A DNA stretch of 23,850 bases, from NCBI GenBank assembly GCA_046590575.1, contig JBKJUS010000053.1, positions 1 through 23,850 on the forward strand, written 5' to 3'. The position numbers were made by a program, and so were the translations under genes. Shown here in pieces: positions 1 to 6,046 of this stretch. How positions within the stretch are numbered: the stretch's first letter is position 1; every line of letters begins with the position of its first letter. The notes beneath the pieces were generated by a model. That model searched no databases and had not been told where the DNA came from. It saw nothing but the letters and a program-made list of their open reading frames with translations. This DNA comes from DATLNF01 sp046590575. Lineage in GTDB: Bacteria; Actinomycetota; Actinomycetes; BP-191.

Positions 1-357
1 GGGGCCGGTCTCCTCAGCCACCCGGCCCCCGTCGATCGAGGCCTGCACCGAGGCGATCACCAGCTTCACGCCCAGCTCGCCGACCCGCCGGTCCCGGAAC
101 TCGATGACCTCGGAGAAGTTGTGGCCGGTGTCGATGTGCATCACCGGGAAGGGCACCGGCGCGGGCCAGAACGCCTTGACCGCGAGGTGCAGCATGACGA
201 TGGAGTCCTTGCCGCCGCTGAAGAGCAGCACCGGCTTCTCGAACTCCGCCGCGACTTCGCGGAGGATGTGGATCGCCTCGGACTCCAGCACGTCGAGGTG
301 CGAAAGCCGGTACGCCGTCGGCACGGGTGCGACTGGTCGCTCGACGAGGGTGGTCAT
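1..357 (-). CDS. cysD: Sulfate adenylyltransferase subunit 2, 5' part only (CysD)
   Basis: CysD is the ATP-sulfurylase catalytic subunit, which with the GTPase CysN turns sulfate and ATP into adenosine 5'-phosphosulfate (APS) in the cytoplasm. Only the first 119 codons lie in the window; the gene continues past base 1. The visible part holds the PP-loop ATP-pyrophosphatase motif SGGKDSIVMLHLA near residues 49-61, then HIDTGHNFSEVIEFRD, both typical of CysD (E. coli has a similar IGKDSSVMLHLA). The ATG at 357-355 overlaps the cysC stop as ATGA, so the two are probably translationally coupled. cysN is expected next, outside the window. Identification is firm; the C-terminal part cannot be judged. 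Confidence 0.93.
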   Translation of the reverse strand, partial: MTTLVERPVAPVPTAYRLSHLDVLESEAIHILREVAAEFEKPVLLFSGGKDSIVMLHLAVKAFWPAPVPFPVMHIDTGHNFSEVIEFRDRRVGELGVKLVIASVQASIDGGRVAEETGP

Positions 358-932
358 GCCAGGCCCCGCTCGACGAGGGCGTCGTACACCTGCGACACGG
401 ACTGCTCGAGCGTCTGCTCCTGGGTGCGGATCTCGACCTCGGAGTCGGTCGGCACGTCGTACGGGTCATCGACGCCGGTCAGGCCGGTGAGCGACCCGGA
501 CCGCTGCGCGGCGTAGAGGCCACGCACATCGCGCTCGGCACACACCGCGACCGGCGTCGCGACGTAGACCTGCACGAACTCGGCCCCGCTGCTGCTGTGC
601 ATCGCGCGAACCTGCCGGCGGATCTCGTCGTACGGCGCGATCGAGGCGCAGATCGCCTTGACGCCGTTGCGGGCCAGCAGGTCGGCGACGAAGCCGATCC
701 GCAGGATGTTGGCGTCGCGGTCCTCGCGACTGAAGCCGAGACCCCGAGACAGGAACTCCCGTACGACGTTGCCGTCGAGCACTTCCACCCGATGTCCCTC
801 AGCCCGCAGCCGGGCCGCGAGGCCGTCGGCTATCGAGGACTTTCCGGCGCTGGGCAGGCCGGTCATCCAGACCGTGGCACCACGGCTGGTCGGGAGCAGG
901 TGGGTCGCCGGGTCGGTCGCGGTGAGACTCAT
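354..932 (-). CDS. cysC: Adenylyl-sulfate kinase (CysC)
   Basis: APS kinase phosphorylates APS at the 3' position to give PAPS, the sulfuryl donor for sulfotransferases. The 192-residue protein is the usual length for a stand-alone CysC. A P-loop GLPSAGKSS lies at residues 25-33. It is followed by DGNVVREF and LGFSREDRDANILRIG, matching the APS-kinase signature, and by GVDDPYDVP near the C-terminus. An in-frame GTG lies nine bases further upstream, but the ATG at 932-930 overlaps the sulfite reductase stop as ATGA and is preferred. Because the neighbouring CysH is of the APS-reducing type, CysC is not needed for the reductive branch here and more likely supplies PAPS for sulfation. Confidence 0.93.
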   Translation of the reverse strand: MSLTATDPATHLLPTSRGATVWMTGLPSAGKSSIADGLAARLRAEGHRVEVLDGNVVREFLSRGLGFSREDRDANILRIGFVADLLARNGVKAICASIAPYDEIRRQVRAMHSSSGAEFVQVYVATPVAVCAERDVRGLYAAQRSGSLTGLTGVDDPYDVPTDSEVEIRTQEQTLEQSVSQVYDALVERGLA

Positions 933-2758
933 CCGGCGCACTCGCCGCGGCCGAGGATGACCTTGAAGGCGTCCGTGGCGTCCCAGTCGGTGAAGTCCTC
1001 GGGGGCCTCCGCGCGGGAGCGCTTGAGGTCGAAGCCCGAGAGCGACTCGCCGAGCGACTCCGCACCGACCCGGTCCACCCAGTCGCCGAACCGCTCCCCG
1101 TCGGAGCGCTCGGCGACGTAGCGGCCGACGACGGAGACCACGGCCTCCGGCGTACGCCGGGCCGGGGCCTTGGCGACGTACTGACCGAAGCGGGCACCCC
1201 CGTCGGTCACCCGGCCGCCGAGCAGGATCCGGTAGCCCGGCGCCTCGTCGGTGCCGATGCGGCGCACCTGGCCGGACAGGCCGATGTCAGCCATCTGCTG
1301 CTGGCCGCAGGAGTTGGGGCAGCCGCTGACGTTGATCGACAGCCCGACGTCGCCCAGGCCGGCGGCGACGAGCGCGTCGATGGTGGCGCTGGCCACCCCG
1401 CGCGACGCGGTGAGAGCGAGGTTGCAGGTCTCCGCGCCGGGGCAGCTGACGATGTTCGACGCCCGCTCCGCGCCGGTCTGGCCGAGCCCCGACTCGTTGA
1501 GGATGTCGTAGAGCTTGGGCAGGTCGCCGGGGCGCAGGTCGCGTACGACGAGGTTCTGCCGCACGGTGGTGGTGAAGGACACACCGAGCTCCCGCGCGGC
1601 CTTGGCCAGCACCCGGAACTGCTCGCTCGTCACGTCACCCATGCGTAGCGAGACGTAGGCGGCGTACCGACCGGTCTGCCGCTGCTCGACGATGTTGGTC
1701 TCGCGCCAGAGCGCGTAGCCGAAGGGGTCGGCCGGCGTGTAGTCGACGGCCTCGGGGGTGGTGGGGCCGGTCGGGACGACGCGCGCCGGGAGGAAGTCCT
1801 CGGGAGCCTGGCTGCGGTAGTCGGCGCTGCAGCGCAGCTTCTCCCGCTCGGCCAGCACCTTCTCGCGGAAGGGCTCGATGCCCATCTTGGCGACCAGGAA
1901 CTTCATCCGCGCCCGCGCCCGCTGGTGCCGCGGCATCTCGCGGTCCCACACCCGCAGGATCGCCTCGGCGGTGACGATCAGCTCGGACGGGTCGGTGAGG
2001 TCCTCGATCGGCTGGGCCTCGTGCGGGTCGGTGCCGAGCCCGCCGCCGACGAGGATCCTGAAGCCCTTCCGGCCGTCCGCCGCCTCGGCGGCGAGGATGC
2101 CGATGTCGTGGATGCCGGTGAGCGCGCAGTCGACTGCGCACCCGGATGCGGCGACCTTGAACTTGCGCGGCAGGTTCTGCGCGAGCGGGTTGCGCAGGAA
2201 GTGTCGAGCGACGGCTTCGGCAGCGGCGTTGACGTCGAGCACCTCGAGCGGGCAGACACCGGCCAGGTGGCACGCGGTGACGTTGCGGACGGTGTCGCCA
2301 CACGCTTCGCGGGTCGTGACGCCCGCCTGCGCGAGTCTGCGGAGCACCGCCGGCACGTCCTGGATGCGGACGAAGTGGAACTGCACGTTCTGCCGGGTCG
2401 TGATGTGCCCCCAGCCGCGGCTCCACTGGTCGGCGACGTCGGCCATCGCGTCGAGCGCGTCGGCGCTGAGCGCGCCACCGACGATCTTGGTGCGGACCAT
2501 GTGCACGTCGGTGATCTCGCGCTGGCCGTAGACGCCGTTCCAGAGCCTGATGCGCCGGAAGTCCTCCGGGTCCAGCTCGCCCGCGAGGTAGCGGCCGATG
2601 TCGGCCTCGAGCCGGTCGATCTCGGCCGAGTCGGCGAAGCCGGGGGAGGTGTCGAGCCCGGGGCTGTGCGCACTCGACGGGAGCGCGCCCGACGGGACGG
2701 CGTCGTGACGCGTGTCGACCGCGCCGCCGAACGACGCGAAGGTGCGGGCCGATGCCAT
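929..2758 (-). CDS. sir: Ferredoxin-type nitrite/sulfite reductase family, probable assimilatory sulfite reductase
   Basis: A siroheme-[4Fe-4S] enzyme for six-electron reduction, here most likely sulfite to sulfide. The 609-residue protein has the duplicated half-domain layout of the family. The cluster/siroheme cysteines are C439-x5-C445 in SCPGAETCNLAL and C480-x3-C484 in NVSGCPNSCGQQQ. The N-terminal half carries TRQNVQFHF and a NVTACHLAGVCP segment in the siroheme-binding region. Nitrite reductases share these motifs, so sulfite specificity is inferred from the cysH/cysC/cysD context. The ATG at 2758 has a GGAAGG ribosome site at 2763-2768. The stop overlaps cysC. Upstream lie a leader peptide (2909-3007) and hairpin arms (2775-2862) that probably control it. 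Confidence 0.92.
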   Translation of the reverse strand: MASARTFASFGGAVDTRHDAVPSGALPSSAHSPGLDTSPGFADSAEIDRLEADIGRYLAGELDPEDFRRIRLWNGVYGQREITDVHMVRTKIVGGALSADALDAMADVADQWSRGWGHITTRQNVQFHFVRIQDVPAVLRRLAQAGVTTREACGDTVRNVTACHLAGVCPLEVLDVNAAAEAVARHFLRNPLAQNLPRKFKVAASGCAVDCALTGIHDIGILAAEAADGRKGFRILVGGGLGTDPHEAQPIEDLTDPSELIVTAEAILRVWDREMPRHQRARARMKFLVAKMGIEPFREKVLAEREKLRCSADYRSQAPEDFLPARVVPTGPTTPEAVDYTPADPFGYALWRETNIVEQRQTGRYAAYVSLRMGDVTSEQFRVLAKAARELGVSFTTTVRQNLVVRDLRPGDLPKLYDILNESGLGQTGAERASNIVSCPGAETCNLALTASRGVASATIDALVAAGLGDVGLSINVSGCPNSCGQQQMADIGLSGQVRRIGTDEAPGYRILLGGRVTDGGARFGQYVAKAPARRTPEAVVSVVGRYVAERSDGERFGDWVDRVGAESLGESLSGFDLKRSRAEAPEDFTDWDATDAFKVILGRGECAG

Positions 2759-2774
2759 GGGTGCCTTCCAGCGG

Positions 2775-2862
2775 GTGTACGACGGGAGGTGCGGACGGGT
2801 CCGTCGTACACACGGGTCAGGCGGGGCTCATGGGTGGGAGCCGGGCCGACGTCGTACGACGG
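2775..2862 (-). promoter_or_regulatory. Alternative hairpin arms in the sulfite reductase leader (putative attenuator)
   Basis: Three complementary segments lie between the leader peptide and the reductase ATG. In transcript order they are CCGTCGTAC (2862-2854), GTGTACGACGG (2811-2801) and CCGTCGTACAC (2785-2775). The middle one can pair perfectly with the last (11 bp, 15-nt loop) or with the first (9 bp), but not both at once. The first segment also lies in a 12-bp self-palindrome (2850-2861). The promoter-proximal pairing would leave the region before the GGAAGG ribosome site open; the distal pairing would place a stem about seven bases ahead of it. This is the classic geometry of leader-peptide attenuation or start-site masking. 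Pairing is seen in the sequence; the regulatory role is inferred. Confidence 0.55.
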
Positions 2863-2908
2863 TCCGGGTCAGGAGATGCTGCGAGCGGCGGGATGTGCCG
2901 CGGGCGGA

Positions 2909-3007
2909 CTACCGACCCGGGTGGGCGGGCATCCGCATACAGGCCGCGCTCGTCACGCGCTGCAGGTCGACATGCAGCCGTGCGACGAGGAGTGCGGACG
3001 AATACAT
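2909..3007 (-). CDS. 32-residue leader peptide of the sulfite reductase operon
   Basis: A short frame (ATG 3007-3005, TAG 2911-2909) encodes MYSSALLVARLHVDLQRVTS followed by AACMRMPAHPGR. The LHVDLQRVTSAAC core matches the short 'putative leader peptide' family (R/L-HVDLxRVxSxxC) that recurs upstream of sulfur-metabolism genes in actinomycetes. It contains one cysteine, at position 23. It reads toward the sulfite reductase, 150 bases before that ATG, with the alternative hairpin arms between. Ribosome stalling at the cysteine codon when Cys-tRNA is scarce would be the expected signal; this is inference. No clear Shine-Dalgarno site precedes the ATG. A longer overlapping frame at 2817-3023 is considered spurious. 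Confidence 0.75.
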   Translation of the reverse strand: MYSSALLVARLHVDLQRVTSAACMRMPAHPGR

Positions 3008-3098
3008 GGGTCAAGCGTCGCACACGTTCACGGCAGTGTCGAACCCGTCACGCCGTCGTACCTGCGACTCATGCGCAACTGCGATCGGGTGCTGCTGC

Positions 3099-3159
3099 GA
3101 CGAGTGGCTCAGTTGTCTCGGTTGAGGGCTCTCGACCCGAGTCAACTGAGCCACTCGTC
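3099..3159. repeat. Large palindrome A1 (upstream copy)
   Basis: Arms 3099-3121 and 3137-3159 pair over 23 positions with a single T-T mismatch (3116/3142), around a 15-nt loop at 3122-3136. The arm core is GAGTGGCTCAGTTGTCTCGG. Its twin at 4116-4173 differs at three positions only. It lies in the divergent region between the reductase leader peptide and gene A, so a simple terminator role is unlikely for this copy. Confidence 0.95.
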
Positions 3160-3211
3160 CACAAATCGCGCTCGGTCGGCCCGGTCGTCGCCCGGCGCAG
3201 CCGAACCTGGA

Positions 3212-4117
3212 GTGGTGGAGGAAGCCGAGCAGCGCGTTTTCAGGCAGGCACGGCAGCTCGACGGCGTCGTGACGGCCGCGGCTGCCGTCGCGGCTGGCAT
3301 GTCGCGTGCAGCGGTGGGGCGCCGTGACGCGGCCGGAGCGTGGCGTCGGGTGGGCCGGGCGGTGTGGCTGCTGCCGGGCTTCACGATCACCTGGCGGGTC
3401 CGATGTCGCGCCGCCTTGGCCCGTCTGCACCCCGACGGAGTGGTGAGTCACATCGCTGCCGCTCGGTTGTGGGGCTGGTACGGCGATGACTTTCTGGAGG
3501 CGGTGCACGTGACCGTGCCGCTGCGCGCCGGTCGGGCGCGCGCGGCGGGCATCGTCGTACACCGCGCCAACCTGCCGCGCGTCGATCGCACGAGGATCGG
3601 CGGCCTTCCGGTCACGACGCCACTGCGCACGGTCCTCGACTGCGCCCGCGCCCGATCTCTGGTCAGCGCGGTCATCGTGATCGAGTGCGCGCTGCGGAGC
3701 GGTCTGGTGGGTCTCGAGGAGCTGGCTGCCGCGCTCGGTGGTCTGGCCGGGTTACCGGGCTGCATGCAGGCGTGGCATGCGTTCGAGTTGGCTGATGTCC
3801 GCAGCGAGTCGGGACCGGAGACCGAGCTGCGGCTGCTCCTGCACGAGCACGCGATCTGGTGGCAGCCGCAGGTCGTGATCGGGCGGCACCGGGTCGACCT
3901 CGGTGACGAAGAGCTGGGGGTAGGCGCCGAAGTCGACGGGTACGCGTGGCACAGCGATCGGGTGAGCTTCGGGCGTGACCGCCGGCGGGGCCGGCGCGTC
4001 TTCATCAACGGCATGGACCTGCTGCACTTCACGGCCACGGAGCCTCGGGACTTCCCCGCCTCGACGGTGCGGGATGTGCGCGATGCGATCGAGCGGGTGC
4101 GTCGTCGTACGGCGTGA
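3212..4117 (+). CDS. AbiEi-like winged-helix plus DUF559 endonuclease-fold protein (unit A)
   Basis: A protein of about 301 residues. The N-terminus (residues 13-55) resembles the AbiEi antitoxin winged helix: GVVTAAAAVAAGMSRAAV then WRRVGRAVWLLPG. A middle AbiEi-like segment follows (SHIAAARLWGW; RTRIGGLPVTTPLRTVLDCA). The C-terminus (200-295) is DUF559, a Vsr/MutH-like PD-(D/E)xK fold, with candidate catalytic E204, D229 in HRVDLG, E240/D242 in AEVDGYAWH, and DR at 256-257. No AbiEii nucleotidyltransferase toxin lies beside it. The frame is open far upstream; GTG 3212 (or 3215) is chosen because it just precedes the winged helix, and the start is uncertain. The TGA stop at 4115-4117 falls inside palindrome A2. 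DNA binding and nicking or cleavage are family-based expectations, not shown. Confidence 0.82.
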   Translation: MVEEAEQRVFRQARQLDGVVTAAAAVAAGMSRAAVGRRDAAGAWRRVGRAVWLLPGFTITWRVRCRAALARLHPDGVVSHIAAARLWGWYGDDFLEAVHVTVPLRAGRARAAGIVVHRANLPRVDRTRIGGLPVTTPLRTVLDCARARSLVSAVIVIECALRSGLVGLEELAAALGGLAGLPGCMQAWHAFELADVRSESGPETELRLLLHEHAIWWQPQVVIGRHRVDLGDEELGVGAEVDGYAWHSDRVSFGRDRRRGRRVFINGMDLLHFTATEPRDFPASTVRDVRDAIERVRRRTA

Positions 4118-4173
4118 GTGGCTCAGTTGTCTCGGCTGAGGGCTCTCGAACCGAGACAACTGAGCCACTCGTC
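4116..4173. repeat. Large palindrome A2 (downstream copy)
   Basis: Perfect 20-bp arms at 4116-4135 and 4151-4170 surround a 15-nt loop that matches the A1 loop at 13 of 15 positions. The last two bases of gene A's stop codon form the first bases of the left arm. It lies between the convergent ends of gene A and cysH and could also terminate transcription both ways, but its near-identity to A1 needs a further explanation. Confidence 0.95.
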
Positions 4174-4188
4174 GAGCTCGGCAGGGCG

Positions 4189-4893
4189 TCAGACGTGCAG
4201 GCCGCACTCCGTCTTGCCGGTGTCCGCCCAGCGGCCGCTGCGCGGGTCGTCGCCGGGCGCGACGCGGCGGGTGCACGGCGCGCAGCCGATCGACGGGTAG
4301 CCGTCGTACGTCAGCGGGTTGACCAGCACTCCGTGCTCGGCGATGTAGGTGTCCACCTGCTCCTGGGTCCAGGCGTAGAGCGGGTTGACCTTGGCCATCG
4401 AGCGCGTGGCGTCCCACTCGACCGGTTGGACCGAGCGGCGGGTCGTCGCCTCGTCCCGGCGGATGCCGGAGGCCCAGGCGGTATACGGCGCCAGCCCGCG
4501 GGCCAGCGGCTCGACCTTGCGCAAGGCACAGCACGTGTCCGGATCGCGGTCGTGTAGCGCCGGCCCGTGCGTCAGGTCCTGCTCAGCCACCGACACCAGC
4601 GGCAGCACGGTCACGACCTCGACCGGGTAGACGGTCGCGACCGCGTCGCGGGTGCCGATCGTCTCGGCGAAGTGGTAGCCCGTGTCCAGGAAGAGCACGG
4701 GTACGCCGGTGCGCAGCTTCGACGCCATGTCGACGAGCACGGCATCGCCCATCGACGAGGCGATCACCAGGCTCGGGTGCCACTGCTCCAGCGCCCAGCC
4801 GAGGACGTCCTGCGGCGCGGCGCCCTCGAGCTCCACGCCGGCACGGGTCGCCGTCGTGGCGAGCTCGGTCACCATCTCGGTCGGGGCTGCCAT
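4189..4893 (-). CDS. cysH: Fe-S APS reductase (CysH family)
   Basis: A thioredoxin-dependent reductase releasing sulfite from APS, feeding the sulfite reductase downstream. The 234-residue protein has the four cluster cysteines of the APS-specific class, C121-C122 (CCALRKV) and C204-x2-C207 (GCAPC). The catalytic C230 is in KTECGLH close to the C-terminus. PAPS-specific enzymes such as E. coli CysH lack the cluster cysteines, so APS is the predicted substrate. ATG 4893 follows a -10-like TACACT (4907-4902) by eight bases with no Shine-Dalgarno site, suggesting a leaderless mRNA. The frame stays open further upstream but would run through the divergent gene. Palindrome A2 begins 16 bases after its stop and separates it from the sulfite reductase. 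Confidence 0.93.
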   Translation of the reverse strand: MAAPTEMVTELATTATRAGVELEGAAPQDVLGWALEQWHPSLVIASSMGDAVLVDMASKLRTGVPVLFLDTGYHFAETIGTRDAVATVYPVEVVTVLPLVSVAEQDLTHGPALHDRDPDTCCALRKVEPLARGLAPYTAWASGIRRDEATTRRSVQPVEWDATRSMAKVNPLYAWTQEQVDTYIAEHGVLVNPLTYDGYPSIGCAPCTRRVAPGDDPRSGRWADTGKTECGLHV

Positions 4894-4936
4894 CGCAACC
4901 GAGTGTAAGAGCGCGGCGGGGCGGATACTTCCCCGT
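4894..4936. promoter_or_regulatory. Compact divergent, apparently leaderless promoters of cysH and the SRPBCC gene
   Basis: Only 43 bases separate the two opposite start codons. On the minus strand TACACT (4907-4902) stands eight bases before the cysH ATG. On the plus strand GATACT (4924-4929) stands seven bases before the ATG at 4937. Both fit the TAnnnT -10 consensus at leaderless spacing, and neither start has a Shine-Dalgarno sequence. No good -35 boxes are visible. Confidence 0.45.
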
Positions 4937-5350
4937 ATGCCGATGGTGGACCTGATCGACGAGACGTTCATCGTGGCCGACCCCGCCGCGGTCGCGGCGG
5001 CTTTGCACGACGAGGGTCTGTGGGCGCGGCTCTTTCCTGACCTCGAGCTGACTGTCTTCATGGACCGAGGGGACCAGGGGCTGCGCTTCAGCGTGACCGG
5101 TGCCCTGGTCGGCAGCAACGAGTTCTGGGTCGAGCCGTGGGGCGACGGCGCGATCGTCCACTACTACCTGCGCGCCGACGTCACGCGTCGGGGCAGCGAC
5201 ACCGAGCCGATCACGGGTGAGCCACGCGCCGTCGTACGCCGGTCGATCCGCGCGCGATCCCGGCACGTTCATCGGATCAAAGCGGGCCTCAACGCGCTCA
5301 AAGACGACCTCGAGGCAGGTCGCCGACCGGGACTGGGCCGAACGGGCTAA
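4937..5350 (+). CDS. SRPBCC (START-like) family protein
   Basis: A 137-residue protein resembling actinobacterial polyketide-cyclase/START-fold proteins that bind hydrophobic ligands. It opens with IDETFIVADPAAVAAALHD (strand plus helix), continues with the family-typical LWARLFPDLELTVFMDRGDQG, strands such as FWVEPWGDGAIVHYYLRAD, and ends in a helix (IKAGLNALKDDLEAG). No catalytic residues are recognisable and no ligand can be named. The ATG at 4937 is preferred because a -10-like box lies seven bases upstream; longer in-frame starts would overlap cysH. It transcribes away from cysH and precedes a zinc-ribbon membrane protein. Confidence 0.75.
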   Translation: MPMVDLIDETFIVADPAAVAAALHDEGLWARLFPDLELTVFMDRGDQGLRFSVTGALVGSNEFWVEPWGDGAIVHYYLRADVTRRGSDTEPITGEPRAVVRRSIRARSRHVHRIKAGLNALKDDLEAGRRPGLGRTG

Positions 5351-5383
5351 AGGAGACATGGCATTCGCGCCGATACAGCGGGC

Positions 5384-5992
5384 ATGTCTGCCGACCGCTG
5401 CCCTCAGTGCAGTGGCGTCATCCGGGTCGGCGCCGACTGGTGCGGGCTCTGCTACGCCGACCTGCGCCCGCCACCGCCCCCGCCACCCCCACCTGCCCGG
5501 CCCGCGCCGCCTGCCATGCCTGCGCCGGCCCCCGTCGGGGACAGTTCGGCCGCTGCGCTGGCCGCGGCGCTGACCGCGCTGGACGTCCTCGACCCGCTTT
5601 CGGCGCCACTCGCCGCGGTCACGGGTGAGGCCGCCGCTGTCCTGGTACCGCGTGCCGCCGAGCCCCTTGCCGAGCCCCTCGCGGGCCCATCGATGCCGGC
5701 GACGGGGTGGCCCTGCCTCGAGTGCGGCACCCGCAACGACTTCGAGCTCAGCACGTGCACGGGGTGCGGCATCGCGTTCGGCGCCCCGCTGCGCGAGCGC
5801 GCACCCGAACTGCCCGGCACCCGCCAGACCCGGCTGTTTGCCGCGGTCGGTGCGGTCGTCGCGGTGATGGCGGTGATCGCTCTGCTCAGCGCGTTGACCG
5901 GGGCGGGCCCGACGCCGCAGCAACCCGTTGGTGACACTCTGCTTCCGATAGACCAGCCGGCCGCGCAGCCACTGCCACCGCCGAACGGCTGA
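5384..5992 (+). CDS. Double zinc-ribbon, single-TM protein
   Basis: A 202-residue protein of unknown function. A first zinc ribbon at the N-terminus has CPQC and CGLC pairs, then a proline run (about residues 29-50) and an Ala-rich linker. A second ribbon near residues 109-128 has CLEC and CTGC. One hydrophobic segment (about 149-167, FAAVGAVVAVMAVIALLSAL) is followed by a short Pro-rich tail. This suggests a membrane-anchored protein with cytoplasmic zinc ribbons. A strong AGGAG at 5351-5355 points to an ATG at 5358 in another frame that ends at 5573 without resembling any protein; the ATG at 5384 has no clear ribosome site, so initiation here is unusual. Confidence 0.7.
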   Translation: MSADRCPQCSGVIRVGADWCGLCYADLRPPPPPPPPPARPAPPAMPAPAPVGDSSAAALAAALTALDVLDPLSAPLAAVTGEAAAVLVPRAAEPLAEPLAGPSMPATGWPCLECGTRNDFELSTCTGCGIAFGAPLRERAPELPGTRQTRLFAAVGAVVAVMAVIALLSALTGAGPTPQQPVGDTLLPIDQPAAQPLPPPNG

Positions 5993-6046
5993 GGTACCCC
6001 GCTCGTCGCGGTCGACGTACGCTCCGGGCGTGAAGGGCGGAGGCGA

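Larger units (their letters stand above)
3099..4173. mobile_element. Putative palindrome-bracketed AbiEi/DUF559 unit A
   Basis: The unit is a 58-bp palindrome, a DUF559-type endonuclease-fold gene on the plus strand, and a second copy of the same palindrome. The copies 3102-3159 and 4116-4173 agree at 55 of 58 positions in direct orientation. The unit lies between cysH and the sulfite reductase, which are both on the minus strand and usually neighbours, as expected of an insertion. No transposase and no obvious target-site duplication were seen. Unit B (19664-20739) has the same design with different repeats. Mobility is inferred. Confidence 0.4.

Noticed and set aside
2817..3023. 68-codon minus-strand frame overlapping the leader region
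   Set aside because: Arg/Pro-rich composition with no family features. It overlaps the leader peptide in a different frame, and the latter carries a recognised conserved core.
1925..3211. Long plus-strand open frame antisense to sulfite reductase, continuous with gene A
   Set aside because: It mirrors the sulfite reductase codons and has no recognisable protein features; only the part from about 3212 encodes the AbiEi/DUF559 protein.
3212..4117. A complete AbiE toxin-antitoxin system
   Set aside because: No AbiEii nucleotidyltransferase gene is adjacent to gene A or gene B; only AbiEi-like proteins fused to a DUF559 domain are present.
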